Shown here piece after piece: positions 46,349-57,752 of a stretch of DNA of 64,000 nt. The stretch spans positions 62,001-126,000 of the forward strand of contig JAIVFH010000065.1 of assembly GCA_025765595.1 (NCBI GenBank), in the 5' to 3' direction. The notes beneath the pieces are model-generated. The model ran no database searches and had not been told where the DNA came from. It saw only the letters and a list, made by a program, of their open reading frames with translations. Numbering within the stretch: position 1 is the first letter of the stretch; the number at the start of each line of letters is the position of its first letter. Source of the DNA: Obelidium mucronatum (taxonomy: Eukaryota; Chytridiomycota; Chytridiomycetes; Chytridiales; Chytriomycetaceae). The position numbers and the translations under genes are program-made.

Positions 46349-49300
46349 ATGGACTTGCCGCCGCCAGTGCCTCCCCTGTGGGAGCACTTTGGCCACCACT
46401 CCGGCGCCGTGCACATGGGCCGCCACGTGCAGCTGACGCCGACGGGGCTTGCGGTCGTGGCGCCGCGCACGCATGCGGCGGCGGGGCTTGTTGCGGGAGT
46501 GGCAGCGCGCGCGGGGCTTGGCGCGGGGGTGTCTGCGGCGGCGGCGGCGGCGGCGGGGGCTCGCGCGCCGCCGCCGCAGTTCGACGCCGAGGACGCGGTG
46601 CTCGCCGGGCGCGCTGCGGCCGCACGGCGCGTCGGACGTGCTGCTGGTCGCCGCGAAGCTGCAGCTGCACGCCGCGCTGGGCTGGCGCTCGAAGCACCGC
46701 GCGCTGCTCGAAGCCGAGGGCCTGTTTGCCGCGCTGCGCGTCCAGCTGGCGAAGGAGCGCGAACAACAACAACTGCTATCTGCAGGCATGCCAAAGTCGC
46801 GCAAACGCGTCTCGTCCGCAATGGAGCAGGACAGCAAGACCCTGTTGCGCTCAATGTCGTCGGCCTCGGTGGGCTCGGCGTCCGACGGCGCTTCCTCGAC
46901 AACAACAACCGCAAACACCCCGACTCCACCCCCTCAGTCGCACCACCCGCTTTCAAACTTTACCGCTCCACATTCAACATACCTGATGTACACTCCACTT
47001 GAACTCGCCGAACTCGCAGGGACTTCTCTGGAGGCCCTCAACGACCCACCACTGCTAACCTACTTCAACGCAATCCTCCCTGCACTTCAATATGTCCGTT
47101 AACACAGTTTTCCGTGACTGGAATCTAGCTGCTGGTCCCGATTATTCACCAGAAAATATTCCGCGACCGCCATGCGACATTTCCCTCATTACCAACTTTA
47201 CTGTATTCAAAGTATGCCTGGCTCATGTATTGAAATACAGTGTGCGCGCAATACCCCCTCCCTCATCGTCTCAACAGCAGCAGCAGCAACTTCAAAGTCA
47301 AGGTGCTGCGTGGTCAGTTCTGGGAGGTGTTATTGGTAACTGGCACGCTATTGTTGGAAGTGGCTGGAAACGGCGATTGGGTCCTGGAGGTTTTGAAATA
47401 TCCGGTCCTCGCGGAGGTGGATGTGGATTGTATGGATGGGAGGAGGTGCTGGGCCGTTTGCTTGTTGATCACCAAGAATTTAGACGTCCTCCTGCAAACA
47501 GCAGTAATCACCACCACCGATCCGCTTCCTCTTCATCTTCATTTTCATCAACCGACAATGACTGTGAAAGCGAATACTGGAATCAACAGGCACTAGAAGA
47601 TTTAGAGTGTCGAAATGCATGGATGAAAAGAAGCCCCCTTCCAAGTAGTGGATTTATTACAATCATGCCGCTGATTGACTTTTTTGACCGCCGATCTCGA
47701 CCGTACGATCTTGAAGTGGAAGATGAAATGCGAAACCGGAGGTTAACCATGCAACAGCGATCGCAGTACATTCACAATCGAACCGACGTCCGTGTTGAAT
47801 ATATACCGTCTGGAACGTTTCTAGTTTCTTCGGATGGGGAAGATCCGATTCGGTTGGAAAACGAAGATGACTTGAATTTGGTGGATGCTCCACCGGGATA
47901 CACACTGCAGACTGTCCCAGCCGGGTTCAATATTTATCAGAATTTGACGCATATGTTTCCGAAACAGAGGCTGACGATATCAACTGGTTGGTAACCCCCC
48001 AACTTCATTTTATTTTCATTTGGGATCCTCAACCATATAAAAAACTTGTGTAGGAAATCTGTCAAATCACCACTTAATGCTCTCCTACGGGACATCTGAA
48101 GAGAGGAACATGTGTGATATTATAGATATACCAATCGATCTGATTGAAGACGCAGTCACTTGTTATTTGGAACACTTTGGTCCAACTACGCGACCACTCT
48201 ATTCAACCAACATACATTCTAGCACATCTCCATTTAATATTGCCGTGGATTTAAAAACACGGTATCAAACAGCCAGCGAGAGAAATGAAGCCATGAGAGG
48301 GAAAGGGAAGGGGAGGGCGAGATATGATGTTGCCACGTATGAGAGGGGCAGGAGGCTACTTAAAGCGTTGGGACTATTTCCAAAAGAGGGAGGAATTATT
48401 CGTTGCAAAGCCGAGTATTTCTGGCAGGAAGAAGCTTTTTCAACGTGAGTAGCCCCTTTCACATTTCTGTGGTCATTACCAATCTGAGTTTCTTTTTCAC
48501 AAAGAATACTGCAAGTCCTATTAATGTCTTCCGATCAACTGACTGAATACTCATTGGAACCGTGTTTATTGGGCTACAACTGCATGCTCCCCCAACAAAA
48601 CTCAAATGGAGACAGCCCAAAAAGCAAAACCCTTGATACACTGCCAGAAAGAGGAGACGAAACAACAGCAACAACAACAACGACACAAGCGCGAGATTAC
48701 CCACCACCCCGGCCCAACATGATACCCACACACAAATCACGGAATCGAGGACCTTTACCACATCGAGAAGGTTGTTTGGACGCGTTCTTGGTTGTCTCTT
48801 GTGGGGTTTTGAAGAGGCGGTTGTTGATGTATCCGACAACGTATTTGGAAGATGTGCATTTGGTGCAAAGGATGAATGAAGCGTATTATGCGTGGAGGGA
48901 TCAAATGAATGCTGCGCATCATGCGGCTGCTGCGGCGGGTGCGGGTGGTGGCAAATCTGTTTTCCCTGCGCAGAACGCGGCGACGTCAACACCGGTTGTG
49001 GCTACGCCGACAGTGAATACTGCCGCGGCTGCTGCTGCCGCTGCTGCTCGTGAGGATGGAGGGGATGTGGATGAAGTACAACTACAAGAACATGAAGAAA
49101 AAAGACGGCGGAAAGGAAACGAAGAAAATCATTACCATAACAATGCAACTGATGGGCTTGTAGGCAGCGATAAATCGTCGCCGGATACTAGATCGGGAGG
49201 AGGTGCAAGAGGAAGAGGAGAAGGCGGGGATGAAATGAAGGTGGCACGTAGCGATGAGACACTTGTTTCCGATATGAGCGGTGTCCAAGGATCCGATGCT

Positions 49301-49798
49301 TCAAATCAGCAACAATCACAACCGGAACAACCGCCACAGAACCAACAGGTGCATCATCTATCACCATCATGGCTCTGATTCGAACGTGGTGGGAACGACT
49401 GGGAAGAGTGAATTTAGTTTTGCTGTTCCGCATATTCTAGTGTCTCAACCTGCAGTACATCAGCAGTCACAGCAACAACAACATCCTCAGCAACCGCAGC
49501 ATCCACAGCAACAACAGCAGCAACAACAACAGCGCCAACAAGTCGCACCACCCAGCACATCCACCACATCCACCCACATTGGAGCTATTTTCTCATAATC
49601 GTTTTCAGGCCATTCGGTTCCGAATGACCGAGAAGAAGAACCTTCACAATGCCTTGGCGTTTTTGGAAAGCATGATCAAGACGAGAACACCTGTTTTGCC
49701 AAACAACGGAAGCAGTACAAACAACAATAACAGCAATAATCCTGTTGCTCAGACCACCACAGCAACATCAATACAAGTTTCGCCAGGGCCAGGAGTAG

Positions 49799-49830
<32 letters not shown>

Positions 49831-49998
49831 AACCACGGTGGGAAAAGAGTCTTGTATGGATCCGTTCAGCAGCATGATCAAGTCATGAGGATGTTGATGG
49901 AGGAACAGCAAGATGATGATGATTATTCGGAAGATTTTTCAGATGTGGCGGATGTGGATAGTGACTTTTCAGGTTATTTCAGTGATGATTATATGTAG
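46349..49998 (+). pseudogene. SET-domain (SETD3/SETD6-like) gene with frame breaks
   Basis: Starts MDLPPPVPPLWEHFGHHSGA, like the N-lobe of Rubisco-LSMT-type SET proteins. It continues with ELAELAGTSLEAL (compare EL..LQGTSL), MPLIDFFDRR (in place of the PL.D..NH block), LMLSYGTSEERN (YG block) and a helical Rubisco-substrate-binding-like end (FRMTEKKNLHNALAFLES). Introns: 47987-48053, 48445-48504 and a 260-nt CAG-rich one, 49349-49608. Two changes of frame are needed in the first exon, near 46600 (very GC-rich) and near 47090. The canonical Asn-His is Asp-Arg. Long Gln, Ala and acidic tracts enlarge the C-terminal half. Confidence 0.55.
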
Positions 49999-50247
49999 TA
50001 GTACTTTTGGGGGTCCCTAGTTAGTGTTGTTGAGTGATGAAGCCTTTTTTTTATTTTTTCTGACCCCCCTGCTTTGTTTGTAGTGCTTATTTTTTTTGTT
50101 GTAGTAGTATTTTTTTTCCCTGATTATAATGACTTGTGTGTTTTACTCTTCTTTGTTTGGGCAATAAATAATTTTATCATGCGATCAATATATTATTATT
50201 AAACTATATATGCAAATATAATGAAGTGGGAGGGGAGCCGGCGATCA

Positions 50248-51601
50248 TCAAAGTCTCTTTAACGTTTTCCGCTTTTCCGAAAGCTTTGTAGTTGCCCCGC
50301 CAACATCCACACCACCACCGCCACCACCACCACCAGTGTTGACCACATATTTTGTTCCATTGACGCCTTCCACGATTCTCTTTTTTCCCGGAGAAGAAAT
50401 GAGTCCGTCGTTACTTGTGGGAATAGAGTTCACGTTGAAGGGGTATAATTGTTGTAGTGTTGACGCTGAAACTAATCCACCAGTGCTGCCACTGCTGCTG
50501 CCTCTGTTGTTGTTGCTGGATACCGTAGAAGCAAAGAAATGTCCACTAGATCCATTCTGCTGGCCAGCTGCTGCTCCTCCTCCTGCGCCGCCCCCTCTTT
50601 CTCCTCCTGACGCAGCCCCAGAACAAGAAGCCGCAGAAACACAAGCCCCCAAAGCGCTCAACACTTGTGGAGTCAAGAGATTCGGAAACGGGTTGTTTAG
50701 TAACAAGGATCCAGCAAGTTTTGCGTGTAGGGCAGTCATGACGCGTGCGTGTTTGGCAAAGGTATCGTAATCTTCGAGAAGGAGTTTCCCGGCGTCGTCG
50801 TTGAGTGCGGATTCGGCGTTGGGTGCTATCAGGAGGCATCGGATTGTCTGGCAGGTTATTTTTTTTTTTTTGGGGGGGGGGGGGTTGTGATGACAAAAAA
50901 ATAAGGAAAATAGTATTTAGATTTTTCCGGTTTGTTTTTTTTTAAAATACATGTTGGATATTCGGTTTGTCACAAACCAGGAGAATGTGAGCGATTCCGA
51001 GTTCAGGCTTCCAGTCCTTTTTGAGAGTGTTGACACAGATTTCTCCGGCTTTGGATACATTTGGATGGAATATTTTTGTATCAAAGTATCCTTTGCGAGG
51101 GTTGATTTTTTGTTTTTCAACATCCATGTTGACGTGATGTCAAAAAAAAAAAAAAAAAAAAAACTCACCTTTCGGAGGAGACTCTGGGAAGTCTGGGCCT
51201 GGAACTAATCGTATCTTGAAACATCCGCCTGAATAGGGGGTTCCATCTTTTTGTTTTTTTGTATGGGAGTGTCAATGACCCTTCCTCTCACCCTCTCTTC
51301 ATGCCACAAACCTGGTCCGGCCATCCACGCTTGAATATCCAGCATATCAGAAGTTTCCACCATCTTTACTCCCTCGATGGGCGGGTTTGCATTGAGGTGG
51401 ATCAGCTCTGAACACACGAAAAAAAAAAAAACGTCAATAGTGTGTCCGAAGTTTTGCAGATTCCTCCCTCCCAAACCACGCCCACGGCTGAAACAGCCCA
51501 TGAAACACAGACGCTATAATTATAGGAAGAGGGGAAAAACAAGTTGATGGCGTCAGGATCTTACCTCGCATGATGCTTTTGATGGCTTTGGCTGTTGACA
51601 T
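50248..51601 (-). CDS. UBE2S: Ubiquitin-conjugating enzyme E2 S (UBE2S)
   Basis: Exons 51601-51565, 51407-51312, 51246-51169, 51090-50978 and 50847-50248 sum to 308 codons in phase. It elongates K11-linked ubiquitin chains on APC/C substrates. The E2 core has [27 protein letters not shown], the catalytic Cys in [18 protein letters not shown], and the UBE2S-specific helix [22 protein letters not shown] Gly/Ser-rich linker of about 130 residues leads to the last residues KRKTLKRL, matching the basic LR-type tail by which UBE2S docks on the APC/C. One intron contains a 21-base A/T run and another a 14-base C/G run. Confidence 0.93.
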
Positions 51602-51715
51602 TTTTTTTTTGAAGAAATTATTTAAATATTTCAATTTATCTGTTTTTTTTTATTAATCCATAATAATAACTCACCCATAATCTTTTTTTTTTTTTTGTTT
51701 TTATCGCATCTCATT

Positions 51716-53368
51716 TTATTTCAAAATAATATTGCAACCAATCATCATTTCTTGGGTGTTCTCAAGTTGATTCTCATCCTCTCCAAATACTTCTGAGCGG
51801 TGTACGGCACCGCCATACATGGCAGCTCCCTGTTGAAAGACGCCATACACCGCTCCGCTATCAATGAGCATCTGTTGTAACGGGGCGGTTTGCCCATAGT
51901 TAGACGTGGCCACGAAAAAACAAACACAACAAAAAAAAAAAAAAAAAGAACCTCATTGCCCTTGAATAAAAAAATCTGGAAACGAACAGAAATAATTGGT
52001 CTTTCGTCAATAAATGAATCCATCTTCCCTGCATATTTCCAGGCATCATTACAAACGGCGCGTTTTAGAATGGGGCGAACAGTATTATTGATAAGTCGCA
52101 AAGAGAGACTCCAAAACGAGCCACCTAAAAAGGGAAAGCTTTAAAAAAAAAAGGGCAAAACAAACCCCTTGCTCTTGGTAGAGACTCACCATAAAAAAAA
52201 CTTTCAATGGGGCATGCTTTTGCTGGTGACCTTGTGCAAAAGTAACCTTTTGGAACCTTGGCAGTCATGCGATGTTCTTCAAAATCATACGTGTTTGATA
52301 TTGGAGTGGACAAGATGGATTTGTCGAAGGGTGCGATTTCCAAGACTTTTATGCTGGTGCTGTTGGTTGAAACAGAACAAATCGCTGAGCTCAAAAGCGC
52401 GCGTCGCCATTGTGCTTTCATCAATATGTCCTCAGCAACTATATTTTGGTTTCGAATCTCAACCAGATCTGTTGTGCTCATTTGGCTAAATATGACACAC
52501 GTGGAAAGAATAACAGCAAGACGTTCATGTTTGGTTGGCGCTTTCTTGATGTCTGATTCTTCACATGGATTATTCAGAACCTCCTCCAGAATCAATTTGA
52601 CAATAAAGTTGTATCTTTTGCGTTCGTTTTCAATGACCAAATACTTGGAGCCAAGAACTGTGATGAGGTATTTCTCATCAAGATTGTTGAGACAAATTGG
52701 CGAGGCAACTGCATTCCGGCAGAGAAAGATCAAACATGATTTAATAATATCAATGGAATATTGGCCGTAGGAGTAATTTTCAGCAAAGTTTAGAAGACTG
52801 GATACATTGGATGTTGTTGTGTGTTGTTCAATGAACAGGACGCAGTCATTACACAGATTCTGGTCGTCAAAAAAACATGCAGTAGCTGTATATATTAATG
52901 AAAGTAGGATCAGATGTTTGCTTGGTTTTTTTTTTTTTTTTTGGAAAACAACAAACCGAGCAATGCACGCACAGAGTCTTCAGTAATTTCATTGTAATTG
53001 ATTGCATATATCCTTATGAACAAAATTAAAATGAGGAATCAAAGTCTATTAAATAGCAGTTTATACCTTTCGAATACAACAGTGATGGCATCCAAAGTGA
53101 TGTTTGGATCATCAAACGTCAACTCCACAACATCTTTGTTATTGTCGCTCCACGGCCCATTGAATAAACTGCTGAAATAGGAATTCGAGAGAAGGATGGC
53201 TCTGTGAAAGTAGAAGGTTTCTCCAAACGCCTTGATGGAAATATCAGACAATTGCTTTGACGAGAAGAGAGAATGGAGCGAGGCAAGAACAGTAGCGAGG
53301 TGACTGGTTCTGCTTTTCAATTCATGTTTGGCGGTAAATAGACGCGTTTGGGCGATTTCCGATATCAT
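51716..53368 (-). CDS. BTB/POZ-domain protein
   Basis: Exons 53368-53067, 53012-52957, 52885-52190, 52124-51952 and 51871-51716 sum to 461 codons in phase. The N-terminal BTB fold reads LSDISIKAFGETFYFHRAIL, then SSYFSSLFNGPWSDN, ITLDAITVVFERIYAINYNE, followed by helical repeats like a BACK domain (about 130-230). The C-terminal half (TYDFEEHRMTAKVPKGYF, ISVRFQIFLFKGNE) has no recognised family. It could be a CUL3 adaptor; no kelch or MATH partner domain is seen. Confidence 0.78.
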
Positions 53369-53421
53369 TTTACAGCTTTTTTTTTTTTTGCAGAGTACTA
53401 ACCACCGTATATTTTATCAAC

Positions 53422-54318
53422 TCATTTCTTTTTCAACGAAGCCATCAAGGCGGTAGCAACAGTTTGGAACTCATCGCCAACAATACAGTCAACAGTCTCC
53501 AACAAATCCCCATCCAGCAACTGGAGCAACTCCTTGCGAGCTCCCAGTTTGGCTGATACACGTGCGTTCCATGGAATATCTGCGAGCCGCTATCGAATCG
53601 GAGATGCATTGATTAATTTGGAATACGACGACAAATCAAAAAAAAAACCTTCAACTGCGCTATTGCGTGCTCCTCTGCGCCTTCCTCTGAATCCTCAATG
53701 TGGTCCAGGAAGCCGTACTTGAGCGCCTCCTCGGGCGTCTCGCACAGATGTCCCACTTGCACCATCCAGTCCGCCGTCCGCGCGTTGCTCAGATTCAGGC
53801 GCGCCAGCGCGTGCAGCCACGGCGGCGGCGCGAGGCCCACGCTGCGGCGCTTTGCTTACTAACGCTGACTAAAGCCGACTCGCCGCGACTCACCGCGTCT
53901 CGTTGAGCCCCATCGCAAAGCGCGTTCCCGGCGCGCGCACGGCGACCTTCGCGTCGCAGCACAGCGCGAGCACGGCGCCGCCCGCGGGACACGCGCCGCG
54001 CACGAGCGCCGCCGTCGGCACGCTGCTGCGCGCGACGGCGGCGACGAGCCCGCGGAACGCGTCCATGTACGCGCGCACGGCTGCGCGGTCGGCGGCGGCG
54101 TGCGTGCGCGGCGCCAGGGTTGCGAGATCGAGCCCCGCCGAGAACACTTTCGGCTGCCGCGATGCGAGCACGATGCCGCGCGCGCTGCTCTGCGCGCCGG
54201 CGAATGCATCCGTCAGTGCTGCGATGAGCGGCGTTGAGAGCGCATTGACGGGCGGCGACGCGAGGCTGATTTTGACCATCTGGTGCGCCAGCGGCGTGAC
54301 GTGGACCAGCGGTGGCAT
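53422..54318 (-). CDS. Enoyl-CoA delta isomerase (crotonase fold, ECI1-like)
   Basis: Moves the double bond of unsaturated enoyl-CoAs for beta-oxidation. Exons 54318-53894, 53841-53649 and 53589-53422 sum to 262 codons in phase. Signature blocks: PPVNALSTPLIAAL, GIVLASRQPKVFSAGLDL (oxyanion hole), GACPAGGAVLAL, GLNETRVGLAPPPWL and IPWNARVSAKLGAR, in the order of mitochondrial ECI1. No clear mitochondrial presequence or peroxisomal SKL end is seen (the end is LKKK). The first exon is extremely GC-rich, while the last is not. Confidence 0.88.
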
Positions 54319-54382
54319 GTGTTTTTTTTGTTTGTTTTTATTTGAACTTGCTTTTAGGAATTTGAAGTGAATAATAAAAATA

Positions 54383-55588
54383 CTATCGCCGGCTGGAAGT
54401 ACGGGTGGGTTGGTCATTACGCGTTGTCCGAGCTGAGTTGTTATTACTTGGTCGTGGCGGCTGGTCCTGCGTCCGAGATGGCGATGGTTGCGTTGGCCGA
54501 GGCGGCGGCGGAGATGACTTTGAATTTGGAGCTGGAGCCGGTGACCGAATATCCGGCGGCGACGAGCGCGATGCTGCCGCAGTCGACTTGGGCGTCGCTG
54601 GTGGAGAAGTAGGACGTATCAAAGTCGTCGTTGGGAAAGTTCCTTCAGGAATCAAGTTGACATGAACAGTAATATTGACTGGCACAGGCGCACTTAAAGT
54701 TGACGCAGTAAGAGACAACATTTTTTGGAAAGAAATTGCGTATTGTGCAAAGAATGCATCTTGATCGGTCGAGAATTGCTTAATGTACGGCAACAGAGTA
54801 CTGTCGGCTGCAAACGCGCAGTCAAGTGGAACAATGCATTTTCCAGCAAGAACTTTCTTGAAAATATCATTGTCAAACACACCAGGAGTTGAATCGAATG
54901 GAGCAAACGTTTCGTTTGTCAGTGCTGGACTGATGGCCTTATGAGCTCCACTATTTTTTCAAGTGAAATTGTTCCGTTTCAACACAAAATGAAGACATTA
55001 CAAAACAGTTTTTTTTTACCCCATAGAATGGCTGCCAGTAACTAACGTCATCATATCAAGCTTGCTCAGTCCCATGCGCTGAAACGCTGCCGCCATAGTG
55101 CTAACTGGCGCAAAAGAGTCACTTGGAAAGTCTTTGGCAATATTAGCCACAGTCGCATCCACCCGACCAGTAGTAAAGTTAACCTTTGGCCCCCCACACG
55201 TTGCAACAGTCACGATTCCGCCCAACGCAATAGCATCCGCTTTCGTAACAATAGAATTTGCAGGCAACGAAAGATGCGCCAGAGAACCCGCGATTCCACC
55301 ATTCTCTGTCAAGGACAATTCAGAATCCAAAGCCAGACTTCCATCCAAACCACCGGTCTTGGATGTCGCGTTAAACGAGCCAGAGTCGTGGAAAACGGCG
55401 CGGAGCCAGAGTGCTGCCAGGTTCTTGGAAGGCGCGTTGGCAAGCTTGTCGCTGAAGAGGCAGCCTCCTTTGACCTTGATTTCGTCCCATAATCTGTTTG
55501 TGGCGCCTTGTGCCTGTTGCTGTGTGAGAATCTTGTAGCTACTGACTTGAGCAATAAGAATGGATATCAATAAGACGACTGGGTTCAT
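54383..55588 (-). CDS. Secreted haem peroxidase A (plant/fungal peroxidase superfamily)
   Basis: Exons 55588-55020 and 54950-54383 (intron gtaaaa...aaatag) sum to 379 codons. A signal peptide (MNPVVLLISILIAQVSS) is followed by the distal haem site LWLRAVFHDSGSF, the ATCGGP block and the proximal His in TGSHSMGGAH at the exon junction, then FDSTPGVFDNDIF. It is closely related to the peroxidase at 57753-59011. After the shared end (ITVHVNL) this copy continues into a Pro/Ser/Arg-rich tail in one frame, while the overlapping +2 frame encodes a protein-like Cys/Ser segment ending at a TAA. The true C-terminus is therefore uncertain. Confidence 0.85.
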
Positions 55589-55744
55589 TTTGGATCTTTT
55601 TTTTGTGAGTGTTTTTTGAATTGAATACAAAGACAGAGGCAGGAAATACAATGGAATGGACAAGAAAGTGAATTGACATTGTTTTCAAGATGGCGATTTC
55701 CAACTCTAACAATGGCATTCCAAAAAACAAAGCCCCATCCATTG

Positions 55745-56986
55745 TCAAAAGCTTATTGTCAACAATGGTATCACGAAACCAAGTAGTATACAACCCACAC
55801 CACTAACACTGCTCCTCCAAACAAGTGATTCTCTATCCCAGCTATATATCCTTTTGAATCTTTCTTGGTACATTGACTTTTCCTGGTATTCGTCACGCAA
55901 AATTTTCATGACGTTGTGTGGTCGCCACACTTTGACACCTTCCAACAGCGTCTCATGAAGTGGCATCAAGTCTTCATACTTGTACCCGTGAGGCGATTTG
56001 CAATAAACTGTGCCATCATCATCATCCCTTATTCTCGACAACGCTGTAATATCCATCATATAACCAGTAGTCACATCAATCACTCGCGCATCAATAACAT
56101 TCTGCTTCTGCGGCGACCGAACCATAAACCCCGGACTCACATCCAAAAGAAACCTCCCCCCCTGAATCAAAGTTTGGTTATAAGCAACCAATTGCAACAA
56201 CTGCTGCACCGAGATTTGAATATCCAAATCCGTCTCCCATGGCAAGAGTTTCGAATTCCAAAACCAACCAATCATTTCACCGTGACTGATCCACCAGTAG
56301 ATTTTGTGTTCTTGAGAAAAGAGAGACCATGCTTGGAGGATGGCAATGAGGCTTTCGTGTACTTTTTTGGAGTCGTGTTTTTCTTGGAGTAGCCTGACGA
56401 CTCCTTTTGGGTTACCTTCGGAAAGACAGGAGCCCCCGTTATTATTAGTTGCAAATCGAGCGTCTCGTTTCTTGTCGATTCCGCATTCACTGAAATACTT
56501 TACATCAGCTGTTGCCGTTTCATTCCACTCAACAACTCGGCGGCTCCAATCAACCAGAGAGGTACCACCAACAATCGCTTGGTTATCCAGAGAAAAATGA
56601 GCTTTCGGAACCATGGCAACGAATCGTCCAGTATCCAGTGCTTCAATTCGATTCTTGTACATTTTGAAGTTGGCTGTCAATTCGGGATCATGAAAGTCTG
56701 TCACTTGTTCTGCGTGGCGGTCGAGGAAAAAGGTGTATTCTTTGTCGTCTGGGTATATGTGTTGTATTGCTTCTGGTGGGGTTGAGCTCTGGCCTTGTAG
56801 GGACAGGTAGATTGGTGGAGGTGGTGGCGATGATGATTGAGGGGAGTCAGAATTGCGGTATATGTCTTGCAGTTGTCGTTGCTGTTCCAGTTCGGCTTGT
56901 TTGATTATGGATAGTGCTGAGTTCAGAAGGTAGAGTGTTACTGCGCATAGTAGCAGGCATATTATATGTAGCCTTCGTCGATACAT
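55745..56986 (-). CDS. LicD/MNN4-like type II membrane protein
   Basis: An intronless frame of 413 residues. A short basic cytoplasmic end (MYRRR) and one signal anchor (about 6-27) precede a lumenal stem. The LicD nucleotidyltransferase-like block follows: YWWISHGEMIGWFWNSKLLP, WETDLDIQISV (the Asp pair expected to bind metal), then GYMMDITAL, YCKSPHGYKYEDLMPL and RPHNVMKIL. Family members transfer phosphocholine or mannosyl-phosphate groups to glycans in the Golgi or ER. It lies between the two peroxidase genes on the same strand. Confidence 0.85.
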   Translation of the reverse strand: MYRRRLHIICLLLCAVTLYLLNSALSIIKQAELEQQRQLQDIYRNSDSPQSSSPPPPPIYLSLQGQSSTPPEAIQHIYPDDKEYTFFLDRHAEQVTDFHDPELTANFKMYKNRIEALDTGRFVAMVPKAHFSLDNQAIVGGTSLVDWSRRVVEWNETATADVKYFSECGIDKKRDARFATNNNGGSCLSEGNPKGVVRLLQEKHDSKKVHESLIAILQAWSLFSQEHKIYWWISHGEMIGWFWNSKLLPWETDLDIQISVQQLLQLVAYNQTLIQGGRFLLDVSPGFMVRSPQKQNVIDARVIDVTTGYMMDITALSRIRDDDDGTVYCKSPHGYKYEDLMPLHETLLEGVKVWRPHNVMKILRDEYQEKSMYQERFKRIYSWDRESLVWRSSVSGVGCILLGFVIPLLTISF

Positions 56987-57199
56987 TTATAGAAAAGTTA
57001 CAAAATTACCCAAGAATTGCAACAAAAGCAAGGTAAGTAAGTAAGTAGTGAAGGAAAGAAACATGCACATATTTTCATGGCCTGTATTTTCACGCAACAG
57101 CCAAAGATGTGAATTTGAAGGAATTTGGCTGTCAGCCAACATAAATGCCAAGCAATGAGCAGAAAAAACAAAAACAGGTTTATTGATCGATCGACGCCA

Positions 57200-57676
57200 T
57201 CACTGGTCCTGTTCCCTGATTGGAAACTGCACCTCTGCTTCCACGTCGTCGTAGGCGCTCATGTCGGTGCAGCCAGGCGGCGGGATGCGCACGTACACCT
57301 CGCGGCTGGGCCCGCAGACGGCGAAGCCGTTGTCCGCGATCCACGCGCGCAGCCGCGGGTACAAGGCGGCGACGCCGGCCATGGCGCCCGCCAGGCCGAG
57401 CGCCGCCACGGTCTGCGCGGGCAGTTCGCGCGCCGCAATGCGGTCGTGGACGGCGACGCGCGCGTCGGCGGCAACCGGAACACACACCTCGACATCGACC
57501 GGCGCCGCCGCCGCGTGCAGAACCATCAGCGCGGGCCCCGTGCGCGCGAGCCCGGACTCGGCCACAAACTGGTGCAGCTCCGCCCACAGCGCCCCCTGCT
57601 CGCGGAAGCTGCCGATCTGCGCCCGCAGCGAGACGACGCGCTGCGGCGGCACGGTCGAGACGCGTATCGTGTCCAT
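57200..57676 (-). CDS. GyrI-like/bacterial effector-binding domain protein
   Basis: A single-exon frame of 158 residues. The pattern (VSLRAQIGSF, LWAELHQFVAESG, PALMVLH, DVEVCVPV, VAALYPRLRAWIADNGF, REVYVRIP, AEVQFPI) is the duplicated beta-alpha-beta fold of the AraC/MerR effector-binding (GyrI-like) domain, which binds small cationic molecules. It is GC-rich from end to end, unlike its neighbours, and lacks introns. These fit acquisition from a bacterium or the local GC-burst pattern; sequence alone cannot decide. Confidence 0.75.
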   Translation of the reverse strand: MDTIRVSTVPPQRVVSLRAQIGSFREQGALWAELHQFVAESGLARTGPALMVLHAAAAPVDVEVCVPVAADARVAVHDRIAARELPAQTVAALGLAGAMAGVAALYPRLRAWIADNGFAVCGPSREVYVRIPPPGCTDMSAYDDVEAEVQFPIREQDQ

Positions 57677-57752
57677 TTTTGGTCAGATTTTTTTATTTAT
57701 TTTTTGGTTTGTTTGATGGCGAAAGTGTCCGAGATGGCGGTATCTAAAGTTC

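Noticed and set aside
46315..46956. Several long overlapping frames on both strands at the SET first exon
   Set aside because: The region is extremely GC-rich, so stops are rare in every frame; only the frames carrying SET-family motifs were kept.
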